A stretch of DNA of 64,000 nucleotides from Streptomyces rimosus subsp. rimosus (GTDB lineage: Bacteria > Actinomycetota > Actinomycetes > Streptomycetales > Streptomycetaceae). Location of the stretch: the NCBI RefSeq assembly GCF_000720725.1, contig NZ_JOCQ01000012.1:62001-126000 (forward strand), written 5' to 3'. The notes beneath the pieces are model-generated. The model had not been told where the DNA came from. It saw only the letters and a list, made by a program, of their open reading frames with translations, and made no database searches. Both the position numbers and the translations under genes were made by a program. Below, one piece after another: positions 52,936-61,496 of this stretch (within the stretch, counting starts at the first letter, position 1; each line of letters starts with the position of its first letter).

Positions 52936-54780
52936 ATGTCCATGACTGCCACACGAGGCAGGGCGATCGCTCTGACCGTCGCGCTCGCCACTGGCCCGCT
53001 GGCGCTCGTCCCCGCGACTGCGTCGACCGCCGCGCCGCGAGCGGGAGCGGCGGCTGCCGCCGAACCAGGCCCGGGGACGAACTACGCGATCGACGACCCC
53101 TTCACCTCGGACCGCACGTCGTGGTTCCGCGCTGACAGATTCGGCATGTTCATCCACTTCGGCGCCTACTCGAACCTCGAAGGCGAGTACACGCGCCCCA
53201 ATGGGACAGTGTGCAGGAACGCGGAGTGGATCATGCGTGAGTGCGCAATCCCGAAGGGCGAGTACGAGAAGCAGGCCGCGACCTTCAACCCGAAGGACTT
53301 CGACGCGAAGGCCATCGTTGCGGCCGCCAAGAGCGCCGGCCAGAAGTACATCGTCATCACTGCCAAGCACCACGACGGCTATGCCATGTGGCCGACCAAG
53401 CAGAACAACTGGAACCTACGTGACCACTCCTCCTTCGACAAGAACCGCGACATCCTCGCCGAGCTGAAGCAGGCCGCCGACGCCGAGGGCATCAAGCTGG
53501 GCCTCTACTACTCGATCTGGGACTGGCACGACCCTGACTTCCCGAACGCCGACACGTTCCCGAAGTACAAGCAGCGGATGTACGGGCAGCTCAAGGAGTT
53601 GATCGACAACTACGACCCGGCGTTGTTGTGGTTCGACGGCGAGTGGGACACGGACAGGCCCACCAATCGGTGGCACGCACGCGACGGCGAGGAACTGGAG
53701 TCCTATCTGCGCGACCTGGACCCGAATCTCGTCATCAACAACCGGGTCAACAAGCGGCGGGTCACCGACGGCGACTACGGGACGCCAGAGCAGGAGATCC
53801 CCAAGGCTCCCGAGGACGGCCAGCTCTGGGAAAGCTGCATGACCATCAACGGTACGTGGGGCTATGCGCGCCATGACACCAACTGGAAGTCAGGAACAGA
53901 ACTCACCCGAAACCTGTTGAACACCTCAAGCCGCAGCGGCAATTACCTGCTCAACGTCGGCCCCGACAAGCTCGGACGCGTCCCCGCCCCATCCACCGCC
54001 GCGCTCAAGGAGATGGGCGACTGGCTCGGACGGTCGGGGCAGGGTGCCGCCGTCTACAAGGCGGGCTTCCCCGGTGTCGTCAGCCAGCCGGACTGGGGTG
54101 TGGTCAGCCGGTCGGGCAACGACTTGTACGCCTCGGTGTACAAGTGGCCCGGGGCAGGCAAGCAGCTGCACCTGAGGGCCACTACCGGGTTCAAGGTCGA
54201 CAGCGCGCGCGTGCTCGGCAGCGACCAGAAGGTCACGGTCACCAAGGCGGGTGACGGATACGACATCACCCCCGCCGGCGACGCCACCAATCCGACCGCC
54301 ACGGTGATCAAGCTGTCGATCACCCCGGCCGCCCCCGCGGCCGAGGGGCACGGTACCGGCCTCAAGGCGGAGATCTTCGACAACGACCAGTTGTCGGGCA
54401 GCCCGAAGGTCACCCGCACCGACCCGACCATCAACTACGCCTGGCGGTTCCGTGGTTCGCCGGCCGAGAACATCCCCGCGGACCACTTCGGCACTCGCTG
54501 GACCGGCACCATCGAGCCGCGCTACAGCGAGAAGTACCAGTTCGCCACCGTATCGGACGACACCGTGCGGGTCTGGGTCGACGGGAAGCTCCTCATCGAC
54601 CACACAACGCCGCACGGCCCGTCCGTGGACAAGGGCACCATCGACCTCCAGGCGGGCAGGAAGTACTCCATCAAGGTCGAGCACACCGAGCGGACCGGCG
54701 AGGCGTACATGAAGCTGCTCTGGTCCAGCCCCAATACGCCCCAGCAGGTCGTGCCGAAGAGCCAGCTCTCGCCGAACTGA
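52936..54780 (+). CDS. Secreted GH29 alpha-L-fucosidase with C-terminal PA14 domain
   Basis: ATG 52936 gives a Sec signal (TRGRAIALTVALATGPLALVPATASTAAPRA); about 614 residues. GH29 core at about 60-420: WFRADRFGMFIHFGAYSNLEGEY, ITAKHHDGYAMWPTKQNNWN, LYYSIWDWHDPDF, then ALLWFDGEWD with likely nucleophile Asp234 and SGNYLLNVGPDKLGRVP. A beta-sandwich follows, and from about 475 a PA14 module (GLKAEIFDNDQLSGSP, YQFATVSDDTVRVWVDGKLLIDH). It differs from the GH29 enzyme at 8685 in sequence and accessory modules, so the two likely act on different linkages. It probably shares a transcript with the GH95 gene. Confidence 0.94.
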   Translation: MSMTATRGRAIALTVALATGPLALVPATASTAAPRAGAAAAAEPGPGTNYAIDDPFTSDRTSWFRADRFGMFIHFGAYSNLEGEYTRPNGTVCRNAEWIMRECAIPKGEYEKQAATFNPKDFDAKAIVAAAKSAGQKYIVITAKHHDGYAMWPTKQNNWNLRDHSSFDKNRDILAELKQAADAEGIKLGLYYSIWDWHDPDFPNADTFPKYKQRMYGQLKELIDNYDPALLWFDGEWDTDRPTNRWHARDGEELESYLRDLDPNLVINNRVNKRRVTDGDYGTPEQEIPKAPEDGQLWESCMTINGTWGYARHDTNWKSGTELTRNLLNTSSRSGNYLLNVGPDKLGRVPAPSTAALKEMGDWLGRSGQGAAVYKAGFPGVVSQPDWGVVSRSGNDLYASVYKWPGAGKQLHLRATTGFKVDSARVLGSDQKVTVTKAGDGYDITPAGDATNPTATVIKLSITPAAPAAEGHGTGLKAEIFDNDQLSGSPKVTRTDPTINYAWRFRGSPAENIPADHFGTRWTGTIEPRYSEKYQFATVSDDTVRVWVDGKLLIDHTTPHGPSVDKGTIDLQAGRKYSIKVEHTERTGEAYMKLLWSSPNTPQQVVPKSQLSPN

Positions 54781-54793
54781 CCGTCGCTGCCGT

Positions 54794-54833
54794 GCGTGTG
54801 TGCGTGCCAGCGCCGAGCGACACGCACACACGC
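54794..54833 (+). terminator. Perfect 13-bp hairpin between GH29 and GH97 genes
   Basis: GCGTGTGTGCGTG at 54794-54806 pairs exactly with CACGCACACACGC at 54821-54833 over a 14-base loop. It lies 13 bases after the GH29 stop and suggests that the GH97 gene has its own promoter or receives only partial read-through. Confidence 0.75.
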
Positions 54834-54907
54834 CCGACCCAGGTCCCGTACTCGCACGGGAGGCGACCGCGGGGCACCCGTCGAATCCATGGCATGAAGG
54901 AACCCGT

Positions 54908-57196
54908 ATGAAGTCGATGCGAAGGCCCCCACTGCGGGCTCAAAGGCGCACTCTGCAAGCCGCGGCGACCGTTCTCGCCGTCCTTGCGGGAGGAACGAGC
55001 GGGGCCGTCGCGGCGCCTGCCTCCGCCGCGGCACCCGGAAGCTGGACGTCGGTCCAACCCGGCGTACCGGATTCCGGCTGCGACGGCGTGCGCGCCACCG
55101 TGGCCCTGGACGACAAGGGCACCCCCACCCTGGGCGCGAGCTGGGACTGCAAGCAGGCTCTCAATCCCGCGCCGATCGGCCTTGTCACCAGCGAGGCCGA
55201 CTTCAGCGCCGGCCTTGAGTTCATCAGCCGCAGCGACCGCACCATCTCGTACACCTACAAGGTCGCGGCCGGGAAGTCGCGGGTCCGGGAGCGCTCCGCA
55301 ACCGAGACCCGGCTGGTGTTCGGCAAGGGCTCCGCCCGGCTGACCGTGCACGTGCGGACGTCCACGGAGGGTGTGGCCCTGCGCTATGAACTGCCCTCCG
55401 GCGCGACGGTCCTGCGCGAGGCGACGTCGTTCGAGCTGCCGGCCGACGCCCAGCTGTCCCGTGCTGCCTACGAGAACAAGCACGAGCTGGACTTCGTGAC
55501 CTCCCCGGTCGCCGGGGTGCCGACCGGCGAGTACGACATGAGCATGTTCGCGCAGAACCCCAACGGCTCACGCGTGCAGCTCGCCGAGTCCGGCGTGGAC
55601 GGCGGCTACTCGGGTGGCCACTTCACCCATACTCAGGGAAACGGCCGGTTCACCGTGCGGCTCGCCGACGAGCAGATCAAGCGGTCCGGCCCGTTCGTAA
55701 CCCCCTGGCGCACCGCCACCATCGGCAGCACCGCGGACGTCATGGAGTCCACACTGACCGACGACGTGGCGCCCGCGTCGAAGGTCGCGGACACCTCATG
55801 GATCAAGCCGGGCATCGCCGCATGGCCCTGGTTCGACGGTGGCGGCGATACGCAGCGCAATCTGCCCAGGCTCAAGCAGTGGGTGGACTATGCCTCCTCG
55901 CAGGGGTGGCCGTACCTGCTCGTGGACGACGGCTGGAAGGGCGTGACCTGGATACCCGAGCTGGTGTCCTACGCCCGTGAGCGGGGTGTGAAGATCATGC
56001 TCTGGTACCACGTGAAGGATCTGGAGACCGCCGCGCAGCGCGAAGCCGAGTTCACCAAGCTCAACAAGTGGGGTGTCGTCGGCGTGAAGATGGACTTCAT
56101 GGACTCGGAGTCCCAGGCCCGCCACCAGTGGTACGACGCCGCTCTGGCCGACGCGGCCAGGCATGAACTCATGGTGGACCTGCACGGCTCACGCCTGCCC
56201 GTCGGTGTACAGCGTACCTGGCCACACGTGCTGACCTCCGAGGCCGTCAAGGGCGAAGAAGCCGGGGCCGGGCGGACCGTGGAACACGTCACGGCGATCC
56301 CGTACACCCGCGCCGCCCTCGGCTCGACCGACTACTCGCCGATGAGCTTCCAGCAGTCCAATCCGAACAGCGACGGCGCGGAACTCGCCCTCGGTGTGCT
56401 GTACGAGAGCGGCATCATGCTGCCGGGCAGCAGAGTCTCCGACTACCAGGCCCGGCCCGAGGCACAGCGCTGGATGCGTGCGCTGCCGACCGTCTGGGAC
56501 GAGACGAAGTACGTCTCGGGTGATCCGCGAACCGGTGCGGTCGTCGCCCGGCGCAACGGCGATCGCTGGTTCGTCGGCGCGCTCAAGCGAGGGGGCGCGG
56601 GCACCATCGAGTACCCGACGGCCTTCCTCGGCTCTGGAAAGTGGCACGCGGAGATCACCACCGACGGCCCCGGCGGCCTGGTCCGCACCAGCAAGGTCAT
56701 CCACGCCGGGGACACCTTGAGCGTCCCCGCAGCCGCCGACGGTGGTCACGCCGTCAAGCTGACCAGGGCCGCGTCCGTGCCGAGCGGGTACCACAAGGTG
56801 GCTGTCAGGGGAAGCGACCACGTCCTCGACGTCAAGCACGCCAGTACCGCGAACGACGCCGAGATCGTGCGCTGGCCGAGCAACGACGGCCAGAACCAGC
56901 GCTTCGCCTTCGAGCCGGTGGGCGACGGGTACGTGCGGATCGTCAACCAGGGCAGCGGCAAGGACGTCGTCGTACGCGGTGCGTCCCGTGATGCCGGGGC
57001 CAAGGTCATCCAGCATCAGTACGCGGCCGGGACGAACACCAACGACGAATGGCTGGTCGAGGACGCGGGCAGCAGCCGGGTGCGGCTCGTCAACCGCTTC
57101 AGCGGCCTGTATCTGACCGCGGGCGGAGCCCAGGGCGACCAGTTCGAGCAGCGTCCGCTCGACGGCAGCGAACGCCAGGAGTTCAGCATCTCGTAG
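54908..57196 (+). CDS. Secreted GH97 glycosidase (alpha-galactosidase-like) with C-terminal ricin-like domain
   Basis: ATG 54908; about 762 residues. Signal: RPPLRAQRRTLQAAATVLAVLAGGTSGAVAAPASA. The N-terminal beta-super-sandwich spans about 45-280. The barrel has WPWFDGGGDTQRNLPRLKQWVDYASSQGWPYLLVDDGWKG, GVKIMLWYHVKDLE and GVVGVKMDFMDSESQARHQWY, where Asp396 is the expected nucleophile of the retaining alpha-galactosidase branch of GH97; DLHGSRLPVGVQRTWPHVLTSEAVKGEE follows. From about 620 a beta-trefoil-like tail (VLDVKHASTANDAEIVRWPSNDGQNQRF) resembles ricin domains with relaxed QxW repeats. Inferred use: removing alpha-galactosyl residues from the same glycans as the fucosidases. Confidence 0.9.
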   Translation: MKSMRRPPLRAQRRTLQAAATVLAVLAGGTSGAVAAPASAAAPGSWTSVQPGVPDSGCDGVRATVALDDKGTPTLGASWDCKQALNPAPIGLVTSEADFSAGLEFISRSDRTISYTYKVAAGKSRVRERSATETRLVFGKGSARLTVHVRTSTEGVALRYELPSGATVLREATSFELPADAQLSRAAYENKHELDFVTSPVAGVPTGEYDMSMFAQNPNGSRVQLAESGVDGGYSGGHFTHTQGNGRFTVRLADEQIKRSGPFVTPWRTATIGSTADVMESTLTDDVAPASKVADTSWIKPGIAAWPWFDGGGDTQRNLPRLKQWVDYASSQGWPYLLVDDGWKGVTWIPELVSYARERGVKIMLWYHVKDLETAAQREAEFTKLNKWGVVGVKMDFMDSESQARHQWYDAALADAARHELMVDLHGSRLPVGVQRTWPHVLTSEAVKGEEAGAGRTVEHVTAIPYTRAALGSTDYSPMSFQQSNPNSDGAELALGVLYESGIMLPGSRVSDYQARPEAQRWMRALPTVWDETKYVSGDPRTGAVVARRNGDRWFVGALKRGGAGTIEYPTAFLGSGKWHAEITTDGPGGLVRTSKVIHAGDTLSVPAAADGGHAVKLTRAASVPSGYHKVAVRGSDHVLDVKHASTANDAEIVRWPSNDGQNQRFAFEPVGDGYVRIVNQGSGKDVVVRGASRDAGAKVIQHQYAAGTNTNDEWLVEDAGSSRVRLVNRFSGLYLTAGGAQGDQFEQRPLDGSERQEFSIS

Positions 57197-57214
57197 CGGA
57201 AGGGCATCACGCCC

Positions 57215-57576
57215 GTGCGCGTCGAAGGGCTGCTCGGCGAACTCCTCACCCTGACCGAGGACATCGATCACATCCGCGCCACTCCTACCACCAGGCCACG
57301 TACGGCTGCTCGCTTCGGAGACCCCGGCTTGAAGGGCCATTTCGCCACGCGCGACCGCTACCGAAACGCCGCACACCACGCCCAGGTGTTCAACATGATC
57401 GGCGAAGTGCGCGCCGTCGTCACCCTCGCCGGTCGGATCGTTGGCACCTGGGCCTGGGACAAGGGGACCCGTACCGTGTACACAGCTTCCTGAGGCGGCT
57501 GCCCCTCCCAGTGATGAGGGAAGTCCGCCACCGCCTGGAGGAGGCCGAAGCCTTCCTGCGCACCGAACCCGGCTGA
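57215..57576 (+). pseudogene. AlkZ-like winged-helix DNA glycosylase, C-terminal fragment
   Basis: HHAQVFNMIGEVRAVVTLAGRIVGTWAWDKGTRTV is the C-terminal winged-helix segment of the AlkZ-like (HTH_42) DNA glycosylase family. At about 57480 the frame changes and the tail continues as FLRRLPLPVMREVRHRLEEAEAFLRTEPG in a neighbouring frame to the stop at 57576. The N-terminal 250 or so residues and the QxQ motif are absent. It is a decayed remnant directly after the GH97 gene. Confidence 0.68.
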
Positions 57577-57639
57577 GCCGTTCCCCCGAAGGGGGCAAAA
57601 GGCTCGGTCAGTCAGCCCCGGCGGCCGCGCTATAGCCGA

Positions 57640-57835
57640 TGGCTTCACCGGACTCACGAGAAATGTCCTCACCCTCACCGTCCAGCGGCACCGCCGGATC
57701 ATCGACGTCCACCTGCTGCTGATCCGCGACAACCGGGTCCTGCTCAGCCTGCGCCAAGGCGGCTACGCCTCCGGGCAGTGGCAGGTCCCCTCCGGCCACC
57801 TCGAAGCAGACGAACCCACCGACCACGGCACCGTC
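57640..57835 (+). pseudogene. Nudix hydrolase, N-terminal fragment
   Basis: Reading from about 57640 in the + strand gives TVQRHRRIIDVHLLLIRDNRVLLSLRQGGYASGQWQVPSGHLEADEPTDHGTVRRE. This is the front of a Nudix domain up to the beginning of the Nudix box (GHLEADEP...). The REUxEExGU part needed for metal binding is missing because unrelated sequence follows, and there is no start codon. It is a short, clearly decayed piece. Confidence 0.65.
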
Positions 57836-57959
57836 CGACGTGAGCACGATGATCACCTTGGTCGCCCACGGGGGTACGTCGATCTTCCACTGGGCCTCGG
57901 GCGGCCACGTGTGCCACTCGTTGTCGTCCTGCCACGCCTTGGTCATGGTGTGTGGGTAG

Positions 57960-58390
57960 GAGGTGCGCAGCGACGGTTCGCGCCGCGGGTTGGTCCGCAA
58001 GCTGATGGCGGCGACCGTCAGCGTGGCGGACAGGTGGGCGTCGGCGCCGACGAGGGTGCGGTTGATGCCGATGCGGCGGCCGAGGACGGCGCGTTCGCCG
58101 AGGAGGCAGCGGGTGACTTCGCAGTTGAAGCCCACCCGGTCGCCCGCACACAGGACACTGCCGTCGCGGACGGTGGAGAACTCGTACACCCGGACGTGCG
58201 GCCCGATGATCACGTCTTCGCCGATGATCGCGGATGGGTGAAACTGCGCGGTGGGGTGAATGCGGTCGCGGAACCCGGCCAGGGCCTGACGGTGTAGGCC
58301 GGACCAGCGCCGGAGGAACTCCGCCAGCTTGGCCTTCTCCGGTTGCCCGTAGGGGCCGTGGGCATGCCCGGTGCTCGGCGCGCTGGGGAT
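57960..58390 (-). pseudogene. Left-handed beta-helix (hexapeptide) transferase-like fragment
   Basis: The minus strand reads LAEFLRRWSGLHRQALAGFRDRIHPTAQFHPSAIIGEDVIIGPHVRVYEFSTVRDGSVLCAGDRVGFNCEVTRCLLGERAVLGRRIGINRTLVGADAHLSATLTVAAISL. This repeated [LIV]-G-x4 pattern is typical of hexapeptide-repeat acyl- or nucleotidyltransferases. It then loses similarity and runs antisense through the Nudix fragment. Another foreign piece (WHTWPPEAQWKIDVPPWATKVIIV) lies around 57840-57915. With the adjacent GT2 remnant it may be left over from a surface-polysaccharide locus. Confidence 0.6.
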
Positions 58391-58499
58391 GAGCTAAGGC
58401 GTTGGTCCTCCGTCAGTGGGTGAGAGCGGGGTCGGAGTGGAGCCGGTTAGCATCGGCGGCCACCGGCCGGCAGAACGAGTTCATCGGTGCGCCATCCCC

Positions 58500-59126
58500 G
58501 TATCGGCGTTGCCGTGTTGGCCATGGGCAATCGCCGCGGACGTCTTCGCCCGTATCGCGGAGCTGCATGCGGCGGATGAGCGGCTGGGCATTGTCAGCTT
58601 CCGGATCGCGGACGAGACCGGCCACACCCAGCGCCGCCATGTGCCGCGGCTGCGGGCGGGGGATCCGCTGCGCGGCGGGGAGGTCACCACCTTTCTCGGC
58701 GGCGGGCACAGCCTGTCGATGCGGATGCTGGACGAGGTCGGCGGCTGGCCGGAGGAGTTCTTCTTTGCCCATGAGGAGACCGAGCTGGCGTGGCGGGCGC
58801 TGGATGCCGGCTGGCGCATCGTCTATGAGCCGCAGGTGGTGCTTCAGCATCCGCGGATCTCGCCGACCCGGCATGCGGTCTTCTTCCGGATGGTGACCCG
58901 CAACCGGGTCTGGCTGGCCAAGCGCCACCTGTCCGCCCTCCTGGTCCCCGTCTACCTGGGCGTGTGGACCGGCCTGACGCTGGCGCGGACCCGGTCGCTG
59001 GGCGGGCTGCGGGCGTGGTTCGGCGGGTTCACCGAAGGCGTACGTACGCCGTGCAGACCCCGGCGGGCTATGCGGTGGCGAACCGTATGGCGGATGACCC
59101 GGCTCGGGCGCCTTCCGGTCATCTAG
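58500..59126 (+). pseudogene. GT2 glycosyltransferase, C-terminal half
   Basis: The reading LRAGDPLRGGEVTTFLGGGHSLSMRMLDEVGGWPEEFFFAHEETELAWRALDAGWRIVYEPQVVLQHPRISPTRHAVFFRMVTRNRVWLAKRHLSALLVPVYLGVWTGLTLARTRS belongs to family 2 glycosyltransferases and includes the ED/ETELAWR acid region. The N-terminal nucleotide-sugar-binding part (DxD) is missing. An open frame begins at 58416, but the first 40 residues are unrelated. The gene ends naturally at the TAG at 59124-59126, exactly where the IS982-type element begins. Confidence 0.75.
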
Positions 59127-60100
59127 ACGAGTAGTTCCGATTGCGGGTTTCACGGACACAGGGAGGGTGTCCAGCATCGGGTTGTGACGACCGAACCAGA
59201 CACCCTCTTGACCGCACTGTACGTACACATCGATGACCATTTAAAGAGGCCCCGGTGGCGGGGCCGGCCGCCCCGGCTGACCGATGCGGAACTGGTCACA
59301 CTGGCCGTGGCCCAGGCGGTGCTGGGTTTTCACTGCGAGGCCCGCTGGCTGCGCTTCGCCCACGCCCACCTGCACCACCTGTTTCCGTATCTGCCCCAGC
59401 GGCCCGCCTACAACAAACGCCTGCGGGTCGCGCTGGGCCTGGTCAAACGCGCCATCCGGTCCCTGGCCGCCGACACCGACCTGTGGCAGGACCCGGTGTG
59501 GATCGTGGACCCCACCCCCGTCGAATGCGCCCGCTCACGCCAGACCGTCAAACGCTCCGACCTGGTCGGCTGGGTGAACTATGGCTACTGCCACGCTCAC
59601 TCCCGCTTCTACTGGGGCCTGAAACTGCACCTGGTGTGCACCCCAGCCGGCCTGCCCGTGACCTGGGCCCTGGCCGGCCCCAAGACCGACGAACGGCAGG
59701 TGCTGGCCGCTCTGGTCGAGACCGAGCCGGAGCTCGCCGCCGCCCGGCCCGGCCTGCTGATTCGGGCGGACAAGGGGTACGTCTCGCATGAGCTCGACCG
59801 CTTCCTGGAGGCCCGCGGCATCCGACTCCTGCGGCCCTCCTACCGCAACCGCGTTCCGCGGCCGGGAGAATCCCTGCTCAAAACGGTGCGGCAGCTGATC
59901 GAGTCGGTCAACGACACTCTCAAAGCCAGCTCAACCTCGAACAGCACGGCGGCCGCACCGTCGAAGGCGTCGGCGTCCGTGTGGCCCAGCGCATCCTGGC
60001 CATGACCTGCGCCATATGGCACAACCGCACTATCGGCGCACCCACCACCAGGTCACTGATCGCCTATGACCACTGAGCCACATCGGAACTAATCGTCTAG
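59123..60100 (+). mobile_element. IS982-type insertion sequence with matching terminal inverted repeats
   Basis: The left end CTAGACGAGTAGTTCCGAT (59123-59141) and the reverse complement of the right end (60082-60100) are identical except at one position. The element is about 978 bp and contains one frameshifted transposase. The outer CTAG on both sides could be part of the inverted repeat or a 4-base target duplication; the palindromic sequence makes this undecidable by eye. It sits at the stop codon of the GT2 remnant. Confidence 0.85.
59184..60076 (+). pseudogene. IS982-family transposase with one-base deletion and TTA codon
   Basis: GTG 59184 opens TTEPDTLLTALYVHIDDHLKRPRWRGRPPRLTDAELVTLAVAQAVLGF. 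DDE elements appear in WIVDPTPVECARS, LIRADKGYVS and the late IESVNDTLKA. A one-base deletion near 59925 (AAAGCCAGCTC where AAAGGCCAGCTC is expected) shifts the frame. The natural tail QLNLEQHGGRTVEGVGVRVAQRILAMTCAIWHNRTIGAPTTRSLIAYDH continues in another frame to 60076. Codon 20 (59241-59243) is TTA, so any translation would need the bldA tRNA. Otherwise intact, hence a recent inactivation or a programmed shift. Confidence 0.85.
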
Positions 60101-60195
60101 TCGTCACCCTCGTCGCGGCGGGCGCGTGCGCCCTGTGTGTAGCTGTCCTCGTCCGGGCCGCTCGGGGGGCGTTCACCAAGGACCCGAAGAAGTAG
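60100..60195 (+). pseudogene. Tail of a small membrane protein cut by the IS element
   Basis: Immediately after the IS right end the frame reads VVTLVAAGACALCVAVLVRAARGAFTKDPKK then stop: one membrane helix and a basic tail. No ATG or GTG start exists in frame before it, because TGA at 60067 inside the element closes the frame. The 5' part was presumably separated by the insertion. Confidence 0.5.
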
Positions 60196-60209
60196 AGGCT
60201 CAAGGCCAG

Positions 60210-60273
60210 CTCTGCGTACGCAGAGACGCGCGAAGAGGGCCAGTCCGCGAGATACCGCGCGGCTGGCCCTCTT
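60210..60273 (+). terminator. Perfect palindrome followed by a strong terminator hairpin
   Basis: CTCTGCGTACGCAGAG (60210-60225) is a perfect 16-base palindrome. Eight bases later AAGAGGGCCAG (60233-60243) pairs with CTGGCCCTCTT (60263-60273), followed by TTGC. The second hairpin has the form of an intrinsic terminator and would end transcription of the interrupted small membrane gene. Confidence 0.75.
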
Positions 60274-60343
60274 TGCTGTGGCTGCTCCGTGGCATGATCT
60301 GCGCCATGATCAAGGGGTGGGGTAGAACTGCGGGGCCGGGGTC

Positions 60344-60778
60344 GTGTTCGCGGCCGTAGCAGTCATCGGAGCGACCGGTTGCGGGGCGAAAGCCGACGCC
60401 GAGCCGAAGAAGCCGCCGACGAGCGCGACTCCGGCGAAGACGGTGAAAGCGAAGTGGGAGGACACCACGGCGTGGTGGGCGAGCCACGACATCGGCTGTC
60501 TCAACGGGGCGGGCGCTGACGAGGACCCGGACGGCTGCACGGTACGCCTCCAAGACTATATGGACGACGTGCACAAGATCCGCAAGGCCATGAACCAGGA
60601 CCCATTGGCGCCGCAGGGCTTCTACAGCGAGGCGTACGCGATCATCGACCAGATGGACACCTACGCCGGGACTACCTCGGGGAAGACCGACACCAACGGC
60701 TGGCTCGCCGCGCGCCCCCTGATCTGGATGCAGCACCAGAAGCTCGACAAGTGGATCACCGCTCACCCGCTGCAGTAG
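60344..60778 (+). CDS. Small secreted lipoprotein of unknown function, signal peptide probably frameshifted
   Basis: As read from GTG 60344 the product is 144 residues: FAAVAVIGATGCGAKADAEPKKPP, a lipobox-like GATGC followed by a Pro/Thr linker. A compact domain follows, with WEDTTAWWASHDIGCLNGAGADEDPDGCTVRLQDYMDDVHKIRKAMNQDP and a pair of Cys residues. The expected basic signal start is absent in this frame. Instead ATG 60306 (MIKGWGRTAG) lies in another frame, 38 bases upstream. A one-base insertion before 60344 would join them into a normal lipoprotein signal. The family is not recognised; similar small lipoproteins are frequent in Streptomyces. Confidence 0.6.
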   Translation: MFAAVAVIGATGCGAKADAEPKKPPTSATPAKTVKAKWEDTTAWWASHDIGCLNGAGADEDPDGCTVRLQDYMDDVHKIRKAMNQDPLAPQGFYSEAYAIIDQMDTYAGTTSGKTDTNGWLAARPLIWMQHQKLDKWITAHPLQ

Positions 60779-61034
60779 GACGCGAGGAGATCGTTCCGGT
60801 GAAGGCGTGGCACTCCTCGCTCGTGAGCGTGAACGCCACGTTGCCGTCCTTACCGAGCTGGGGCACCGCCGGGATGCCCAGTGTTATCAGCCGCCGGGCG
60901 TCGTCGGACTTGCACTGGAAGGCTCCAGCTCACGCCTGTGTACCGGATGCCGGCCCTACTTGCCAGAGTCGACAGAAGCCGGATGCTGACCGTCTGCCGA
61001 GGTTCTGGCGTAGACGGCACCGCATTCGGCGGGG

Positions 61035-61496
61035 AGTCGGTACGGCCGGGGAAGCGCGGCCAGAAGGGACGGTCCCAGGTGCCGGTCGCGCTGATCAGCG
61101 CCCGAGCGGCGTACGTACCCTCCGAGGACTCGACCAGCAGGCGCCCGTCCAGGCCGTCGCGTACCGCCCGGACGTCCACCGGACGGTGCACCCGGAGGCC
61201 GAAGGTCCGCTCGTACGTGTCGAAGTACGCGCCGATCACCTCGGCGGACGGGCGGTCCGGGTCGGCGCCGGTCAGCTCCATGCCGGGCAGCGCGTGCATG
61301 CCGTGGACCTTCCCGTACGTCAGGGTGGGCCAGCGGAGAACTGCCACGCGCCGCCCGGCCGCGGCGCGTGGTCCAGCACGACGAAGTCCCGGTCCGGCTC
61401 GTACCCCACCCACCGCAGGTGGAAGGCGGCGGCCAGGCCCGCCTGCCCGGCACCGACCACCACGACCTCGGCTTCCCGCACCCCGGTGTAGTTCAT
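61035..61496 (-). pseudogene. Flavin-containing monooxygenase-like relic
   Basis: ATG 61496 starts MNYTGVREAEVVVVGAGQAGLAAAFHLRWVGYEPDRDFVVLDHAPRPGGAWQF, a classic FAD-binding GxGxxG motif. Near 61340 the frame changes and continues as RWPTLTYGKVHGMHALPGMELTGADPDRPSAEVIGAYFDTYERTFGLRVHRPVDVRAV, then ALISATGTWDRPFWPRFPG. Similarity ends near 61035, about halfway through the family. Downstream to 60780 only unrelated fragments are seen (for example RLITLGIPAVPQLGKDGNVAFTLTSEECHAFTG on the same strand, unassigned). Frameshifted and C-terminally truncated. Confidence 0.78.

Noticed and set aside
60779..61030. Small minus-strand gene ending SEECHAFTG...
   Set aside because: Short, without a start and without an identifiable family; most likely another fragment in the decay zone.
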